Shown here piece after piece: positions 13,633 through 20,514 of a stretch of 26,058 bases of DNA. Below the pieces are notes generated by a model, which did not search any database, had not been told where the DNA came from, and worked only from the letters and a program-made list of their open reading frames with translations. The stretch's first letter is position 1; each line of letters starts with the position of its first letter. Source of the DNA: Anaerolineales bacterium (GTDB taxonomy: Bacteria; Chloroflexota; Anaerolineae; B4-G1; DUEL01); assembly GCA_015662065.1 (NCBI GenBank), contig DQUX01000174.1:1-26058 (forward strand), given 5' to 3'. Position numbers and translations under genes: made by a program.

Positions 13633-14796
13633 GTTTACCCGATCCGCCCGCGCCAGCGCCTCCCGCACCAGCCGGTCCATCTCCGTCTCGGCCTCGGCCT
13701 CCTGCACCTCCTTCAGGAGGGGACGGGTGACCACCCGGCTGGGCATCAGGAACTGGCAGCAGTCGTCCCCCTCCATCTGGGAGAGCTCGAAGGTGCCGAT
13801 CCGCTCCGCCAGGGCGGTGATCTCTTTCTTATCCATCCCGATCAGCGGCCGGAGCACCGGCATCCTTGCCGCCTCCTCCACCACCGCCAGGCTCTCCAGG
13901 GTTTGGGAGGCTACCTGCCCCAGCGACTCCCCGGTGAACAGCGCCTTGCCCCTCTCCCGACGGGTGAGAGCCTCCGCCACGCGGATCATCAGTCGTCGGT
14001 AGAGGATCACCCGGTAGGCGACGGGGGCGCGGACGGTGATCTCCCGTTGTTGGCGGCCGATGGGAACGGTGTAGAGGTAAGGTTCCATTCCATAAACCTG
14101 CATCGCCCGCACGATCGCCCGTGCCCGGGCCTCGGAACCCATCCAGTTGCCGAAGGGGCGGCTGTGGAAGTGGATGGGGATGACTCGACAGCCTCGCTTG
14201 AGAGCCAGGAAGCCGGCGACGGGGGAGTCGATCCCGCCGGAGAGGAGCAGACCCACCCGGCCGCTCGCCCCCACCGGCAGCCCTCCCGGCCCCGGCAGCC
14301 GGCCAAAGGAGATGATGGCCCGGTCGCGGAGCACCTCTATCCCGATCACTAGGTCGGCTCCCCTCAACCGGACCGGCCAGCCGGTCCGCTCCTGCACCGC
14401 CGCTCCCAGTTCCCGCTCGATCTCAGGGGAGGTGAGGGGGAAGGACTTGTCGTCGCGGGTGGCACGGATGCGGAAGGAGTCCACCGGACCGGGGGGCAGG
14501 CGTCCCAGGAGGACCAGGCGGATGTTCTCCATCTTGGGCTTGACCAGATGGGCCGGGGCGAAGTGGGCGATCCCGAAGACAGTGGACAGGGCCTCCCTCC
14601 AGACCGGTTCCTCCAGCGGACGGTCTGTGTAGACCAGCATACGGCCCGACAGCCGCTCCACCCGTTCCAGCCCCCACCGCTCCATCCGCCGGGCGATGTT
14701 CCGGACCAGGGTGCGCTCGAAGAAGGGGCGGTTACGCCCCTTGAGGCCGATCTCGGCGTAGTGGACGACGGCGTGGCGGCTTGCGTTCTGCTCCAT
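13615..14796 (-). CDS. thiI: tRNA 4-thiouridine synthetase ThiI
   Basis: 393 residues from ATG 14796 (CAGGAGTGGG upstream). An N-terminal ferredoxin-like segment (HYAEIGLKGRNRPFFE) and a THUMP domain (about 60-165) bind tRNA. The PP-loop ATP-pyrophosphatase motif is SGGIDSP (186-192), followed by HFHSRPFGN. It activates U8 of tRNA by adenylation for sulfur transfer. There is no C-terminal rhodanese domain, so as in most Gram-positive forms another protein must carry the sulfur. The last residues (VNAVSLG) and the stop codon come from sequence antisense to an ABC-ATPase fragment, so the native C-terminus may have been altered by a few residues. A good promoter lies upstream. Confidence 0.94.
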   Translation of the reverse strand: MEQNASRHAVVHYAEIGLKGRNRPFFERTLVRNIARRMERWGLERVERLSGRMLVYTDRPLEEPVWREALSTVFGIAHFAPAHLVKPKMENIRLVLLGRLPPGPVDSFRIRATRDDKSFPLTSPEIERELGAAVQERTGWPVRLRGADLVIGIEVLRDRAIISFGRLPGPGGLPVGASGRVGLLLSGGIDSPVAGFLALKRGCRVIPIHFHSRPFGNWMGSEARARAIVRAMQVYGMEPYLYTVPIGRQQREITVRAPVAYRVILYRRLMIRVAEALTRRERGKALFTGESLGQVASQTLESLAVVEEAARMPVLRPLIGMDKKEITALAERIGTFELSQMEGDDCCQFLMPSRVVTRPLLKEVQEAEAETEMDRLVREALARADRVNAVSLG

Positions 14797-14826
14797 ATCC
14801 CACTCCTGGTGTGCCCCAGCCGGGGT

Positions 14827-14855
14827 ATGGTACCGCGGGTCGGATTTCCTGTCAA
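14827..14855 (-). promoter_or_regulatory. Sigma-70 promoter of thiI
   Basis: Minus strand: perfect TTGACA (14855-14850), 17-bp spacer, TACCAT (14832-14827). It is 31 bases before the thiI ATG. Between thiI and tRNA-Arg (about 14860-15002) nothing else is evident. Confidence 0.75.
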
Positions 14856-15002
14856 CAGGGGGAGGCTGGAGAGGAGCGAGGGCCGGCACCGGCCCTGCGG
14901 AGAGGCGGCAGGTCATCGTGGCGGATGAAATGAGCAGCGGCCCGGCGTGTACAAGCCAGACCGCTGTCCCCGTTCCGTTCGGCGATTCGGCGATCCCCCA
15001 GG

Positions 15003-15076
15003 TGCCCCTGGCGCGACTCGAACGCGCGACCTTGAACTTAGGAGGTTCCTGCTCTATCCAACTGAGCTACAGGGGC
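15003..15076 (-). tRNA. tRNA-Arg (anticodon CCU)
   Basis: 74 bases with a complete cloverleaf: acceptor GCCCCTG/CAGGGGC, D stem GCTC/GAGC, anticodon loop CTCCTAA giving anticodon CCT, T arm GCGCG-TTCGAGT-CGCGC and discriminator A. The 3' CCA is not encoded. The first anticodon-stem pair appears to be a G-A mismatch, leaving four good pairs. It reads AGG codons. Confidence 0.95.
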
Positions 15077-15084
15077 ATGGTTCC

Positions 15085-15090
15085 ATTATA
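15085..15090 (-). promoter_or_regulatory. Extended -10 of tRNA-Arg
   Basis: Minus strand TGCTATAATGG, an extended -10 ending eight bases before the mature tRNA 5' end, identical over 11 bases to the amrS promoter. The -35 is weak (TTGCTC). Start would be one to three bases upstream of the mature tRNA. Confidence 0.55.
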
Positions 15091-15198
15091 GCACGCCATT
15101 GGGGAAGAGCAAGGGTGAACGCGCGAAAGGGCGTTCAAACCTGTCTTGAGCCGGAGCGCGACAGGCGCACAATGGTGATGAATGGCCTCCCCCACAAC

Positions 15199-15225
15199 AA
15201 AAAGCCTCCCCACCTGGAGGGAGGC
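15199..15225 (-). terminator. Rho-independent terminator of tRNA-Glu
   Basis: On the minus strand GCCTCCC (15225-15219) pairs with GGGAGGC (15210-15204) around an 8-base loop, followed by TTTTTG (from 15203). It lies just 3' of tRNA-Glu, so the two tRNA genes are separate transcription units. Confidence 0.85.
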
Positions 15226-15228
15226 CGA

Positions 15229-15303
15229 TGCCCCCAACGGGATTTGAACCCGTGTCGCAGGCTTGAAAGGCCTGTGTCCTAGACCTGGCTAGACGATGGG
15301 GGC
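15229..15303 (-). tRNA. tRNA-Glu (anticodon UUC)
   Basis: 75 bases: acceptor GCCCCCA/TGGGGGC, anticodon stem CAGGC/GCCTG with loop CTTTCAA giving anticodon TTC, T arm ACGGG-TTCAAAT-CCCGT and discriminator A. CCA is not encoded. Own promoter and terminator flank it. Confidence 0.96.
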
Positions 15304-15313
15304 CGGCAGTCGT

Positions 15314-15341
15314 ATTGTACCACAAAGGTCCCTTCCGTCAA
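15314..15341 (-). promoter_or_regulatory. Sigma-70 promoter of tRNA-Glu
   Basis: Minus strand TTGACG (15341-15336), 16-bp spacer, TACAAT (15319-15314), 10 bases before the mature tRNA. Confidence 0.8.
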
Positions 15342-15358
15342 GCATTTTCCCTTACCCT

Positions 15359-15541
15359 CTATTCCTCCTGGCGATGGCGGCTAAGCCAGAGGGCCCGCCG
15401 CAGCGCCCGGCGCAACCGTTGCACCCGCGGCCCGCCCTGAGATACCCGCGGTGGAACGACCCCGGCCCGGCGGCCCCGGCCCTCTCCCCGCAGCCACCGT
15501 TCAAACAGACGTGCTCTCTGTTCCGGTTTCTCACCAACCAT
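15359..15541 (-). CDS. Small Arg-rich protein, unknown
   Basis: 60 residues, about a quarter arginine (MVGEKPEQRARLFERWLRGE ... RVQRLRRALRRALWLSRHRQ), predicted basic and largely helical after residue 30. It is preceded by GGAGGGAGGACGG, a good ribosome binding site, and lies 28 bases after the REC-Roadblock gene on the same strand. No family recognised; a chance reading frame in GC-rich DNA is possible. Confidence 0.45.
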   Translation of the reverse strand: MVGEKPEQRARLFERWLRGEGRGRRAGVVPPRVSQGGPRVQRLRRALRRALWLSRHRQEE

Positions 15542-15569
15542 CCGTCGTCCTCCCTCCTTCGTCCTCTCG

Positions 15570-16523
15570 TCAGCGCTCCTGCCCCTTCGTCTCCTCCGAC
15601 AGCAGCCCCAACGCCCGCGCCTGGGCCGGAGTCAGGCTGCTGAGGGGACCCGTCTCGCTGAGGAGAGACAGCGCACTCGCCCCCTCCATCCCCAGCAACT
15701 CCCGCAGTTCCTCCAACGTGCGCCGGAGGAACAACCAGACGACGCCGGAACGGCGGGGGGGTGGTTGCTGGCTCAGGAGCACCAGCATGAAAGGGGCGTC
15801 GATGGCGATGGCCGCGTGAACTTGGTGCTGCCTGCCCTCATAGTGGTGCAGGCTGACGTCTGCTCCGCCCTCCAGGTGGCGGTTCAGACGGGCGGTGATG
15901 GACGCCTCTTCCAGCAGGGTCGATAGGAGGCCCGCCAACGGCAACCCCCCAACGGTCCCTGCCTGGGCGATCACCCGGCCTTCCCGGTTCACCAGCAGCG
16001 CACAGCGCGCCCCTGTGCCCCGCCGGAGGGTCGCCAGGGCCCGCCGTACCGCCTCCGCCCGCCCGAACGGGGGAGAGTTGGCAGGCTTTCGCCCCTGGTC
16101 CAACTGCAGCGCTTGTTCCACTGCCTGCGTGAACTCCACCACAGGAAAGGGCTTGGTCAGGTAGGAGGCGGGATGCAACCGACGCACCTTCGCCTCCACC
16201 TCCTCCGAGCCGTAAGCGGTGATGAGAATGGTGCGGGTCTGGGGATGGGTCTCTTTCACCTGCTGCATCAATTCCAAGCCGTCCATCCCCGGCATCCGCA
16301 GGTCAGTCACCACTAGGTCAAAATGGCGCCGGGCCAATTGCTCCAGCGCCTCCTCCGCCGAACCCACGCTCACCACCGCGAGCCCTTTCCCCAGCGCCTT
16401 CAGCGTCTCTCCCAAGAAAAAAGCGACTCGCTCCTCGTCGTCCACAATCAGAACCCACTTCTGCTCAATAGGCACGTCTGCTCGCTCCGTGGTCGTTATC
16501 TCCCAGGGGATGGCACGCACCAT
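15570..16523 (-). CDS. Response regulator with Roadblock/LC7-like C-terminal domain
   Basis: 317 residues. Receiver domain at about 22-140 with acidic D28-D29, phospho-acceptor D74 (VVTDLRMPGMDG) and the conserved TAYGSEE and YLTKPFP segments. A linker follows, then about 165-250 (CALLVNREGRVIAQAG ... LHHYEGRQHQVHAAIAI) with the pattern of a Roadblock/LC7 domain, a fold that binds small Ras-like GTPases such as MglA. The C-terminal about 65 residues are helical and unassigned. There is no DNA-binding domain, so the output is probably protein-protein contact. It is the third gene of the kinase operon, 133 bases after the OmpR-type regulator. Confidence 0.85.
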   Translation of the reverse strand: MVRAIPWEITTTERADVPIEQKWVLIVDDEERVAFFLGETLKALGKGLAVVSVGSAEEALEQLARRHFDLVVTDLRMPGMDGLELMQQVKETHPQTRTILITAYGSEEVEAKVRRLHPASYLTKPFPVVEFTQAVEQALQLDQGRKPANSPPFGRAEAVRRALATLRRGTGARCALLVNREGRVIAQAGTVGGLPLAGLLSTLLEEASITARLNRHLEGGADVSLHHYEGRQHQVHAAIAIDAPFMLVLLSQQPPPRRSGVVWLFLRRTLEELRELLGMEGASALSLLSETGPLSSLTPAQARALGLLSEETKGQER

Positions 16524-16633
16524 CTGGTCCTGCGCGCCGGGCGACCCCAGACAGGGGGTTGAAGGGGATCGTTGGATTGTTCCCGCCCGACTTCTAGCCT
16601 ACCACAGAATCGGCCGGACGGGGTTGCGAAGCA

Positions 16634-16649
16634 GTTACGGTTCCGTTAC
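16634..16649. promoter_or_regulatory. Direct repeat resembling an OmpR/PhoB-type box
   Basis: GTTAC at 16634-16638 and again at 16645-16649, an 11-base period (GTTAC-N6-GTTAC). OmpR/PhoB-family winged-helix regulators bind such 11-bp direct repeats head to tail. The site lies between the stop of the winged-helix regulator and the start of the REC-Roadblock gene, about 110 bases upstream of the latter. Confidence 0.35.
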
Positions 16650-16656
16650 AGGGAAC

Positions 16657-17478
16657 TCATCCGGCAGCCTCGTCGGGGGAGGTGGAGGGAAACATATATC
16701 CCACCCCGCGCACGTTGACGATGTAGCGGGGCTGGGCGGGGTCCGGCTCCAGCTTGCGTCGCAGCCGGCGGATGTGGACCCGGACGATGGCCCGCGCCCC
16801 CCATGGGTCGGCCTCGTACCCCTGGGCGCGGCGCACCAACTGCTGCGGGCTGCAGACCTGGTCGGGGGTCTCCATCAGGCAGGCCAGGAGCTTGAACTCG
16901 GTGGGCGTCAGGTTCACCGGCCGCCCGCCAACGGTGACGGTGTGCCGCTCCCGGTCCAGCCGGACGTCCTGTACTCTCAGAAGGTGGTCGGGAGGAGAGG
17001 GGGGAGGGACCTCATTTTTGCCTACGCGCTCCACGGCTACCAGCTCGGAGAGGGTGTGCTCCAGGCGCGAGACCAATTCTTTGCGATGTTGCTCCTGGCG
17101 GCGTTTGGTCAGCCCCTTGCGGACGCTCTCCAGGATCTGGGGGACGGGACAGGGCTTGAGCAGATAGTCGTGGGCGCCCCGCCGGATCGCCTGGATCGCC
17201 GTCTCCAGGGTGCCGAAGGCGGTGAGAAGGACGATGACCGTGTCTGGCGAGCGTTTCTGCACCGCCTCCGTCACCTGCAGGCCGTCCATCCCCGGCATCT
17301 TCAGGTCTAGCACGATCAGATCGAAGGGAAGGGGGCCCGCGATCAGCGCCAGCGCCTCCTCGCCACTGGCGGCGGTGACCGCCTCGTACCCCTCCAGCCG
17401 GAGCACCTCGGCTAGGGAGACCCGGGTCGTTGCCTCGTCGTCTACCACCAGGATCCGCGCGCTTTTCGTCGATTCCAC
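16657..17478 (-). CDS. OmpR/PhoB-family response regulator
   Basis: 273 residues from a GTG start (17478) with AGGAG upstream. The receiver domain at 8-125 has DDE (14-16), phospho-acceptor D58 (IVLDLKMPGMDG), and TAFG and LLKPCPV. A linker of about 45 residues is likely coiled (KRRQEQHRKELVSRLEHTLSE). The winged-helix effector at about 168-265 contains LTPTEFKLLACLMETPDQV and ARAIVRVHIRRLRRKLEPD, ending RYIVNVRGVGYMF. It activates or represses genes after phosphorylation, presumably by the kinase encoded 9 bases upstream. Confidence 0.95.
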   Translation of the reverse strand: MESTKSARILVVDDEATTRVSLAEVLRLEGYEAVTAASGEEALALIAGPLPFDLIVLDLKMPGMDGLQVTEAVQKRSPDTVIVLLTAFGTLETAIQAIRRGAHDYLLKPCPVPQILESVRKGLTKRRQEQHRKELVSRLEHTLSELVAVERVGKNEVPPPSPPDHLLRVQDVRLDRERHTVTVGGRPVNLTPTEFKLLACLMETPDQVCSPQQLVRRAQGYEADPWGARAIVRVHIRRLRRKLEPDPAQPRYIVNVRGVGYMFPSTSPDEAAG

Positions 17479-17487
17479 CCTACACTC

Positions 17488-19164
17488 CTACGTCCTCGCC
17501 TGGACAGGATGCACGGGCAGGCGCACGATGAAAGTCGCGCCCTGCCCCGGTTGGCTGGAGACCTCGATAGTGCCCCCATGCCGTTCGACAATGCCATAGC
17601 TGATAGCCAGCCCCAGGCCGGTGCCGCTGGGTTTGGTGGTGTAGAAGGGCTCGAAGATGTTGGAGATCTGTTCCGGCGTCAGGCCGGGGCCGGAATCCCG
17701 GAAGGCCACCAGCACCCATCCCCCATCCTCGGTCAGCAGGGTGCCCGCCCGCAGGTCCCCCCCCTCCGGCATGGCCTCGATGGCGTTGATGACGATGTTC
17801 AGGAAGACCTGGGCCAGTTGGTCGGGCACGGCGGAGACCGGCGGCAGGTTCTTGGCCAAGCGGGTGTGGACGCGGATGTGGCCGTGCTGGAGTCGCTTGC
17901 CGGCGATGGCCAGGACGTTCCGCAGCACCTGGTTCACATCGGTCTGAACGACCCCACCCTTGGACGGCCGATAGAAGTCCAGCATCCGCTGGACGATCTC
18001 GATGAGCCGCTCCACCTCCTCTTGCGCCATCGCCAGGTATTGGTGCTGCTTCTCCGCCGGCAACTGTGTCATCATCGCCAGGTGGAGGCTGTTGTGGATG
18101 GCCTGGAGGGGGTTGTTGATCTCGTGGGCGATGGAGGCGGCCAACCGACCGATGGCGGCCATCTTCTCCGCCTGGATCAACTGGGCCTGGGAGCGTTCCA
18201 CCTCGCGGGCGAAATCGGCCAGTTCGGTGTACAACTGAGCGTTCTCCACCGCCACCGCCACAGACCCCGCCATCGTCTGCAGGAGGTCCAGGTCCGCCTC
18301 GGTGAACGCCCCGTCCAGTTTGTTGACCAGCTCGATAGCGCCGATGATGCGGTCGCGGACGATGAGGGGAGCGCAGAGGAGAGCATAGACGGGAAACCCG
18401 CTCTCGCCGTCTATCTCCGGGAGGAAGAGCGGGTCGTTCGTGACATCGTTGGCCAGGTAGGGCCGACCGGTGGCGGCCACGTAGCCGACGATCCCCTCGC
18501 CGGGCCGGAGGGTCCGCCCGGTGATCCAGCCCTGTTGGGGGCTCAGGGTCTTGTGGAAGACCAGGTCGCCCGTCTCCTCATCGATCAGCACCAGGGAGCC
18601 GGCCTCCACCTGGAGGATCTCGCGGATGCCGTTCATCGCCGCCACCAGGACCTCGTCCAGGTCCAGGCTGGAGGTGACGGTGCGGCTGATATCGTTGAGG
18701 GCTGCCAGCTCCCGGTTGCGCTGGCGGAGGGCCTGCTCCGTGTGCCGCATACGCAGGATGACCTGGATGCGGGCCAGCAGTTCTCGAGGGTCGAAGGGCT
18801 TGGTCAGGTAATCATCCGCCCCCATCTCCAACCCCATGGTCTTATCGCTGACGGAGGTGAGGGCTGTGGTGACCAGGATCGAAGTGTGGGAGAGAGCAGG
18901 GTCGGATTTGACGCGGGAGATGACCTCGTAGCCATCCATGCCGGGCATGAGGATATCGAGGAGCAACACATCCACCGGCCTGCCCTGGGCGCTCTCCCGA
19001 CGCAACGTCTCCAGCGTCTCCTCACCCGACCGGGCCTCCAGCACCTCCCACCGGCTCAACTGGAGCACCTCGCGGATGAGCTCCAGCATCCGGGGGTCGT
19101 CGTCGGCGATCAGCACCCGGGGGGGGGGAGGGGGATTCTCTTCGGGTATCGGTACCACCTGCAC
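17488..19164 (-). CDS. Soluble hybrid histidine kinase (REC-GAF-HisKA-HATPase)
   Basis: 558 residues, GTG start 19164 with GAGG upstream. N-terminal receiver domain (16-138; phospho-acceptor D70 in LLLDILMPGMDG, TALTS, LTKPFDP). Short coiled coil (about 140-160), GAF domain (about 165-310, ending GAIELVNKLDGAF ... SVAVAVENAQLY), then a second coil. HisKA with phospho-acceptor H347 (ASIAHEINNPLQ) and HATPase_c with N460 (NIVINAIEAMPEGG), DSGPG (490-494), FEPFYTTK and GTGLGLA (514-520). No transmembrane segments or signal peptide, so it senses cytoplasmic cues through GAF or receives phosphate through its own receiver. First gene of the operon. Confidence 0.95.
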   Translation of the reverse strand: MQVVPIPEENPPPPPRVLIADDDPRMLELIREVLQLSRWEVLEARSGEETLETLRRESAQGRPVDVLLLDILMPGMDGYEVISRVKSDPALSHTSILVTTALTSVSDKTMGLEMGADDYLTKPFDPRELLARIQVILRMRHTEQALRQRNRELAALNDISRTVTSSLDLDEVLVAAMNGIREILQVEAGSLVLIDEETGDLVFHKTLSPQQGWITGRTLRPGEGIVGYVAATGRPYLANDVTNDPLFLPEIDGESGFPVYALLCAPLIVRDRIIGAIELVNKLDGAFTEADLDLLQTMAGSVAVAVENAQLYTELADFAREVERSQAQLIQAEKMAAIGRLAASIAHEINNPLQAIHNSLHLAMMTQLPAEKQHQYLAMAQEEVERLIEIVQRMLDFYRPSKGGVVQTDVNQVLRNVLAIAGKRLQHGHIRVHTRLAKNLPPVSAVPDQLAQVFLNIVINAIEAMPEGGDLRAGTLLTEDGGWVLVAFRDSGPGLTPEQISNIFEPFYTTKPSGTGLGLAISYGIVERHGGTIEVSSQPGQGATFIVRLPVHPVQART

Positions 19165-19217
19165 TATGACCTCACAGGCCGTTTCACCGGTCTCTCATTG
19201 CAGGACTTACGCATTTC

Positions 19218-19245
19218 ATTATACGGAATTTGGGGTCGAGGACAA
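19218..19245 (-). promoter_or_regulatory. Candidate promoter of the kinase operon
   Basis: Minus strand TTGTCC (19245-19240), 16-bp spacer, perfect TATAAT (19223-19218). It leaves a leader of about 47 bases before the GTG at 19164. Confidence 0.6.
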
Positions 19246-19337
19246 GCGGGGAGGCGATGGGGTTTTCGAAGTAACGCAACGACCCGCCGACCCGACCGGT
19301 CGCAGGCCGGTCGGGAACTAGAAGGCGCTCCGCGCTC

Positions 19338-19429
19338 CATAATGCTCGGAGCCCCCGTCCTCGGAGGCGGGCCTTTGCTGTGATGCAAGCCTGCGGGACG
19401 GACCCGAGACGGGGGCTGCGAGCATAATG
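19338..19429. repeat. Long inverted repeat with a 35-base module shared with 8064-8098
   Basis: Arms of 22 bases (19338-19359 and 19408-19429) pair with two mismatches; both contain GCTC and GCCCCCGTC. Inside, GGC-TTTGC and GCAA-GCC continue the stem, making a cruciform-capable element of about 90 bases. Its right half (19389-19423) is 30/35 identical to 8064-8098. It lies in the 384-base gap between porB and the kinase promoter; the rest of the gap (19246-19337 and 19430-19548) shows no gene I can support. Confidence 0.75.
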
Positions 19430-19548
19430 TGCAGATCGAACGCCCCGACGGAGGCGATCACCGGAGGGCATTTGGAGGATGTCGTTGAGGGAAGACCACC
19501 TGGCGACCTCGGCGGGAGATGCCGACCGTCGTTTGCCGGTGACATACC

Positions 19549-20484
19549 CTACGCTTCCCCACAGAGGCGCAACAGGCGCTCCCAGCGGCGATCCACCTCC
19601 TCTTGCAGTCGGTCGATCAGGTGGCGGTTCTCGGGCCGGAAGAGGTGGCGGAACCGCCCCTGCCGCTTCAGCCATTCCTCCACCGGCAGCTTCTCCCGAG
19701 GTTTGTAGGTGAGCCGCCAGACGCCCTCCTCCACCTCGTAGAGGGGCCAGTAGCAGGTGTCCACCGCCAACTGGGTGATCTCGACCGTCTCGTCCGTCCC
19801 GTGCCGCCAGCCTCGGTTGCAGGAGGAGAGGACGTTCATGAAGGCCGGCCCGCCGCAGTTGACCGCCTTGCGGGTTTTCTTCATCAGGTCCCGCCACTGG
19901 CTGGGGGCCGCCTGGGCCACGTAGGGGATGCCGTGGGCGGCCATGATGGCGGTCAGGTCCTTGCGGAACTGCTGTTTGCCGGGGATCACCTTACCGGCGG
20001 GCGAGGTGGTGGTGTGGGCACCGAGGGGGGTGGCGCTGGAGCGCTGGATGCCGGTGTTCATGTAGGCCCCGTTGTCGTAGCAGACGTAGAGGAACTGGTG
20101 ACCTCGCTCGACCGCGCCGGAGAGGGCCTGCAGGCCGATGTCGTAGGTGCCGCCGTCACCGCCGAAGGCGATGAACTTTACGTCCTGCTCGGGGATCTTT
20201 CCCTGGCGGACCATGCTCCGGTAGGCCGCCTCGACACCGCTGATGGTGGAGGCGGCGTTCTCGAAGGCGTTGTGGATCCAGGGCACCCGCCAGGCGGTAT
20301 AGGGATAAATGGTCGTCGCTACCTCCAAACAGCCGGTGGCGTTGGATAGAACCACCGGCTCGTCGATGGCCGCCAGCATCTGTCGTACGATGATCGAGGC
20401 GCCGCAGCCCGCGCAGAGCCGGTGCCCCGGCGACAATCGGTCTGGGCGCTTCGCTAGCTCTTTGGGAAGTAATTTAGTAGCCAT
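19549..20484 (-). CDS. porB: Pyruvate:ferredoxin oxidoreductase, beta subunit
   Basis: 311 residues from ATG 20484 (AAAGGAGCG just upstream); an earlier in-frame ATG has no ribosome binding site. It is the thiamine diphosphate and [4Fe-4S] subunit: HRLCAGCG gives C24 and C27, ATGCLEV gives C52, and a later Cys in LSSCNRGW completes the set. The ThDP/Mg motif is GDGGTYDIG (109-117) with N138/N143 in CYDNGAYMNTGIQRS. The MNTGIQRSSATPLGAHT segment is typical of pyruvate-specific enzymes. Last gene of porG-porD-porA-porB; the complex oxidises pyruvate to acetyl-CoA and CO2, reducing ferredoxin, or runs in reverse. Confidence 0.95.
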   Translation of the reverse strand: MATKLLPKELAKRPDRLSPGHRLCAGCGASIIVRQMLAAIDEPVVLSNATGCLEVATTIYPYTAWRVPWIHNAFENAASTISGVEAAYRSMVRQGKIPEQDVKFIAFGGDGGTYDIGLQALSGAVERGHQFLYVCYDNGAYMNTGIQRSSATPLGAHTTTSPAGKVIPGKQQFRKDLTAIMAAHGIPYVAQAAPSQWRDLMKKTRKAVNCGGPAFMNVLSSCNRGWRHGTDETVEITQLAVDTCYWPLYEVEEGVWRLTYKPREKLPVEEWLKRQGRFRHLFRPENRHLIDRLQEEVDRRWERLLRLCGEA

Positions 20485-20514
20485 ATCGCTCCTTTTCGGT
20501 CGCAACTCCCCCTA

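Noticed and set aside
15352..15537. Alternative 61-residue frame overlapping the small Arg-rich gene
   Set aside because: Same DNA in another frame, Gly/Cys-rich, with a poorer ribosome binding site than the frame starting at 15541.
19196..19215. Insertion-sequence end (GCAGGACTTACGCA) upstream of the kinase
   Set aside because: The string resembles some IS termini, but no second end, duplication or transposase is found; it lies within the kinase leader.
17509..19383. Very long open frame antisense to the histidine kinase
   Set aside because: It is the shadow of a GC-rich gene; its translation is low-complexity (His/Gln/Gly/Asp/Leu-rich) without domains, while the opposite strand has all kinase motifs.
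19430..19548. Short coding remnant 3' of porB
   Set aside because: Several short open frames exist but none shows recognisable sequence or a ribosome binding site.
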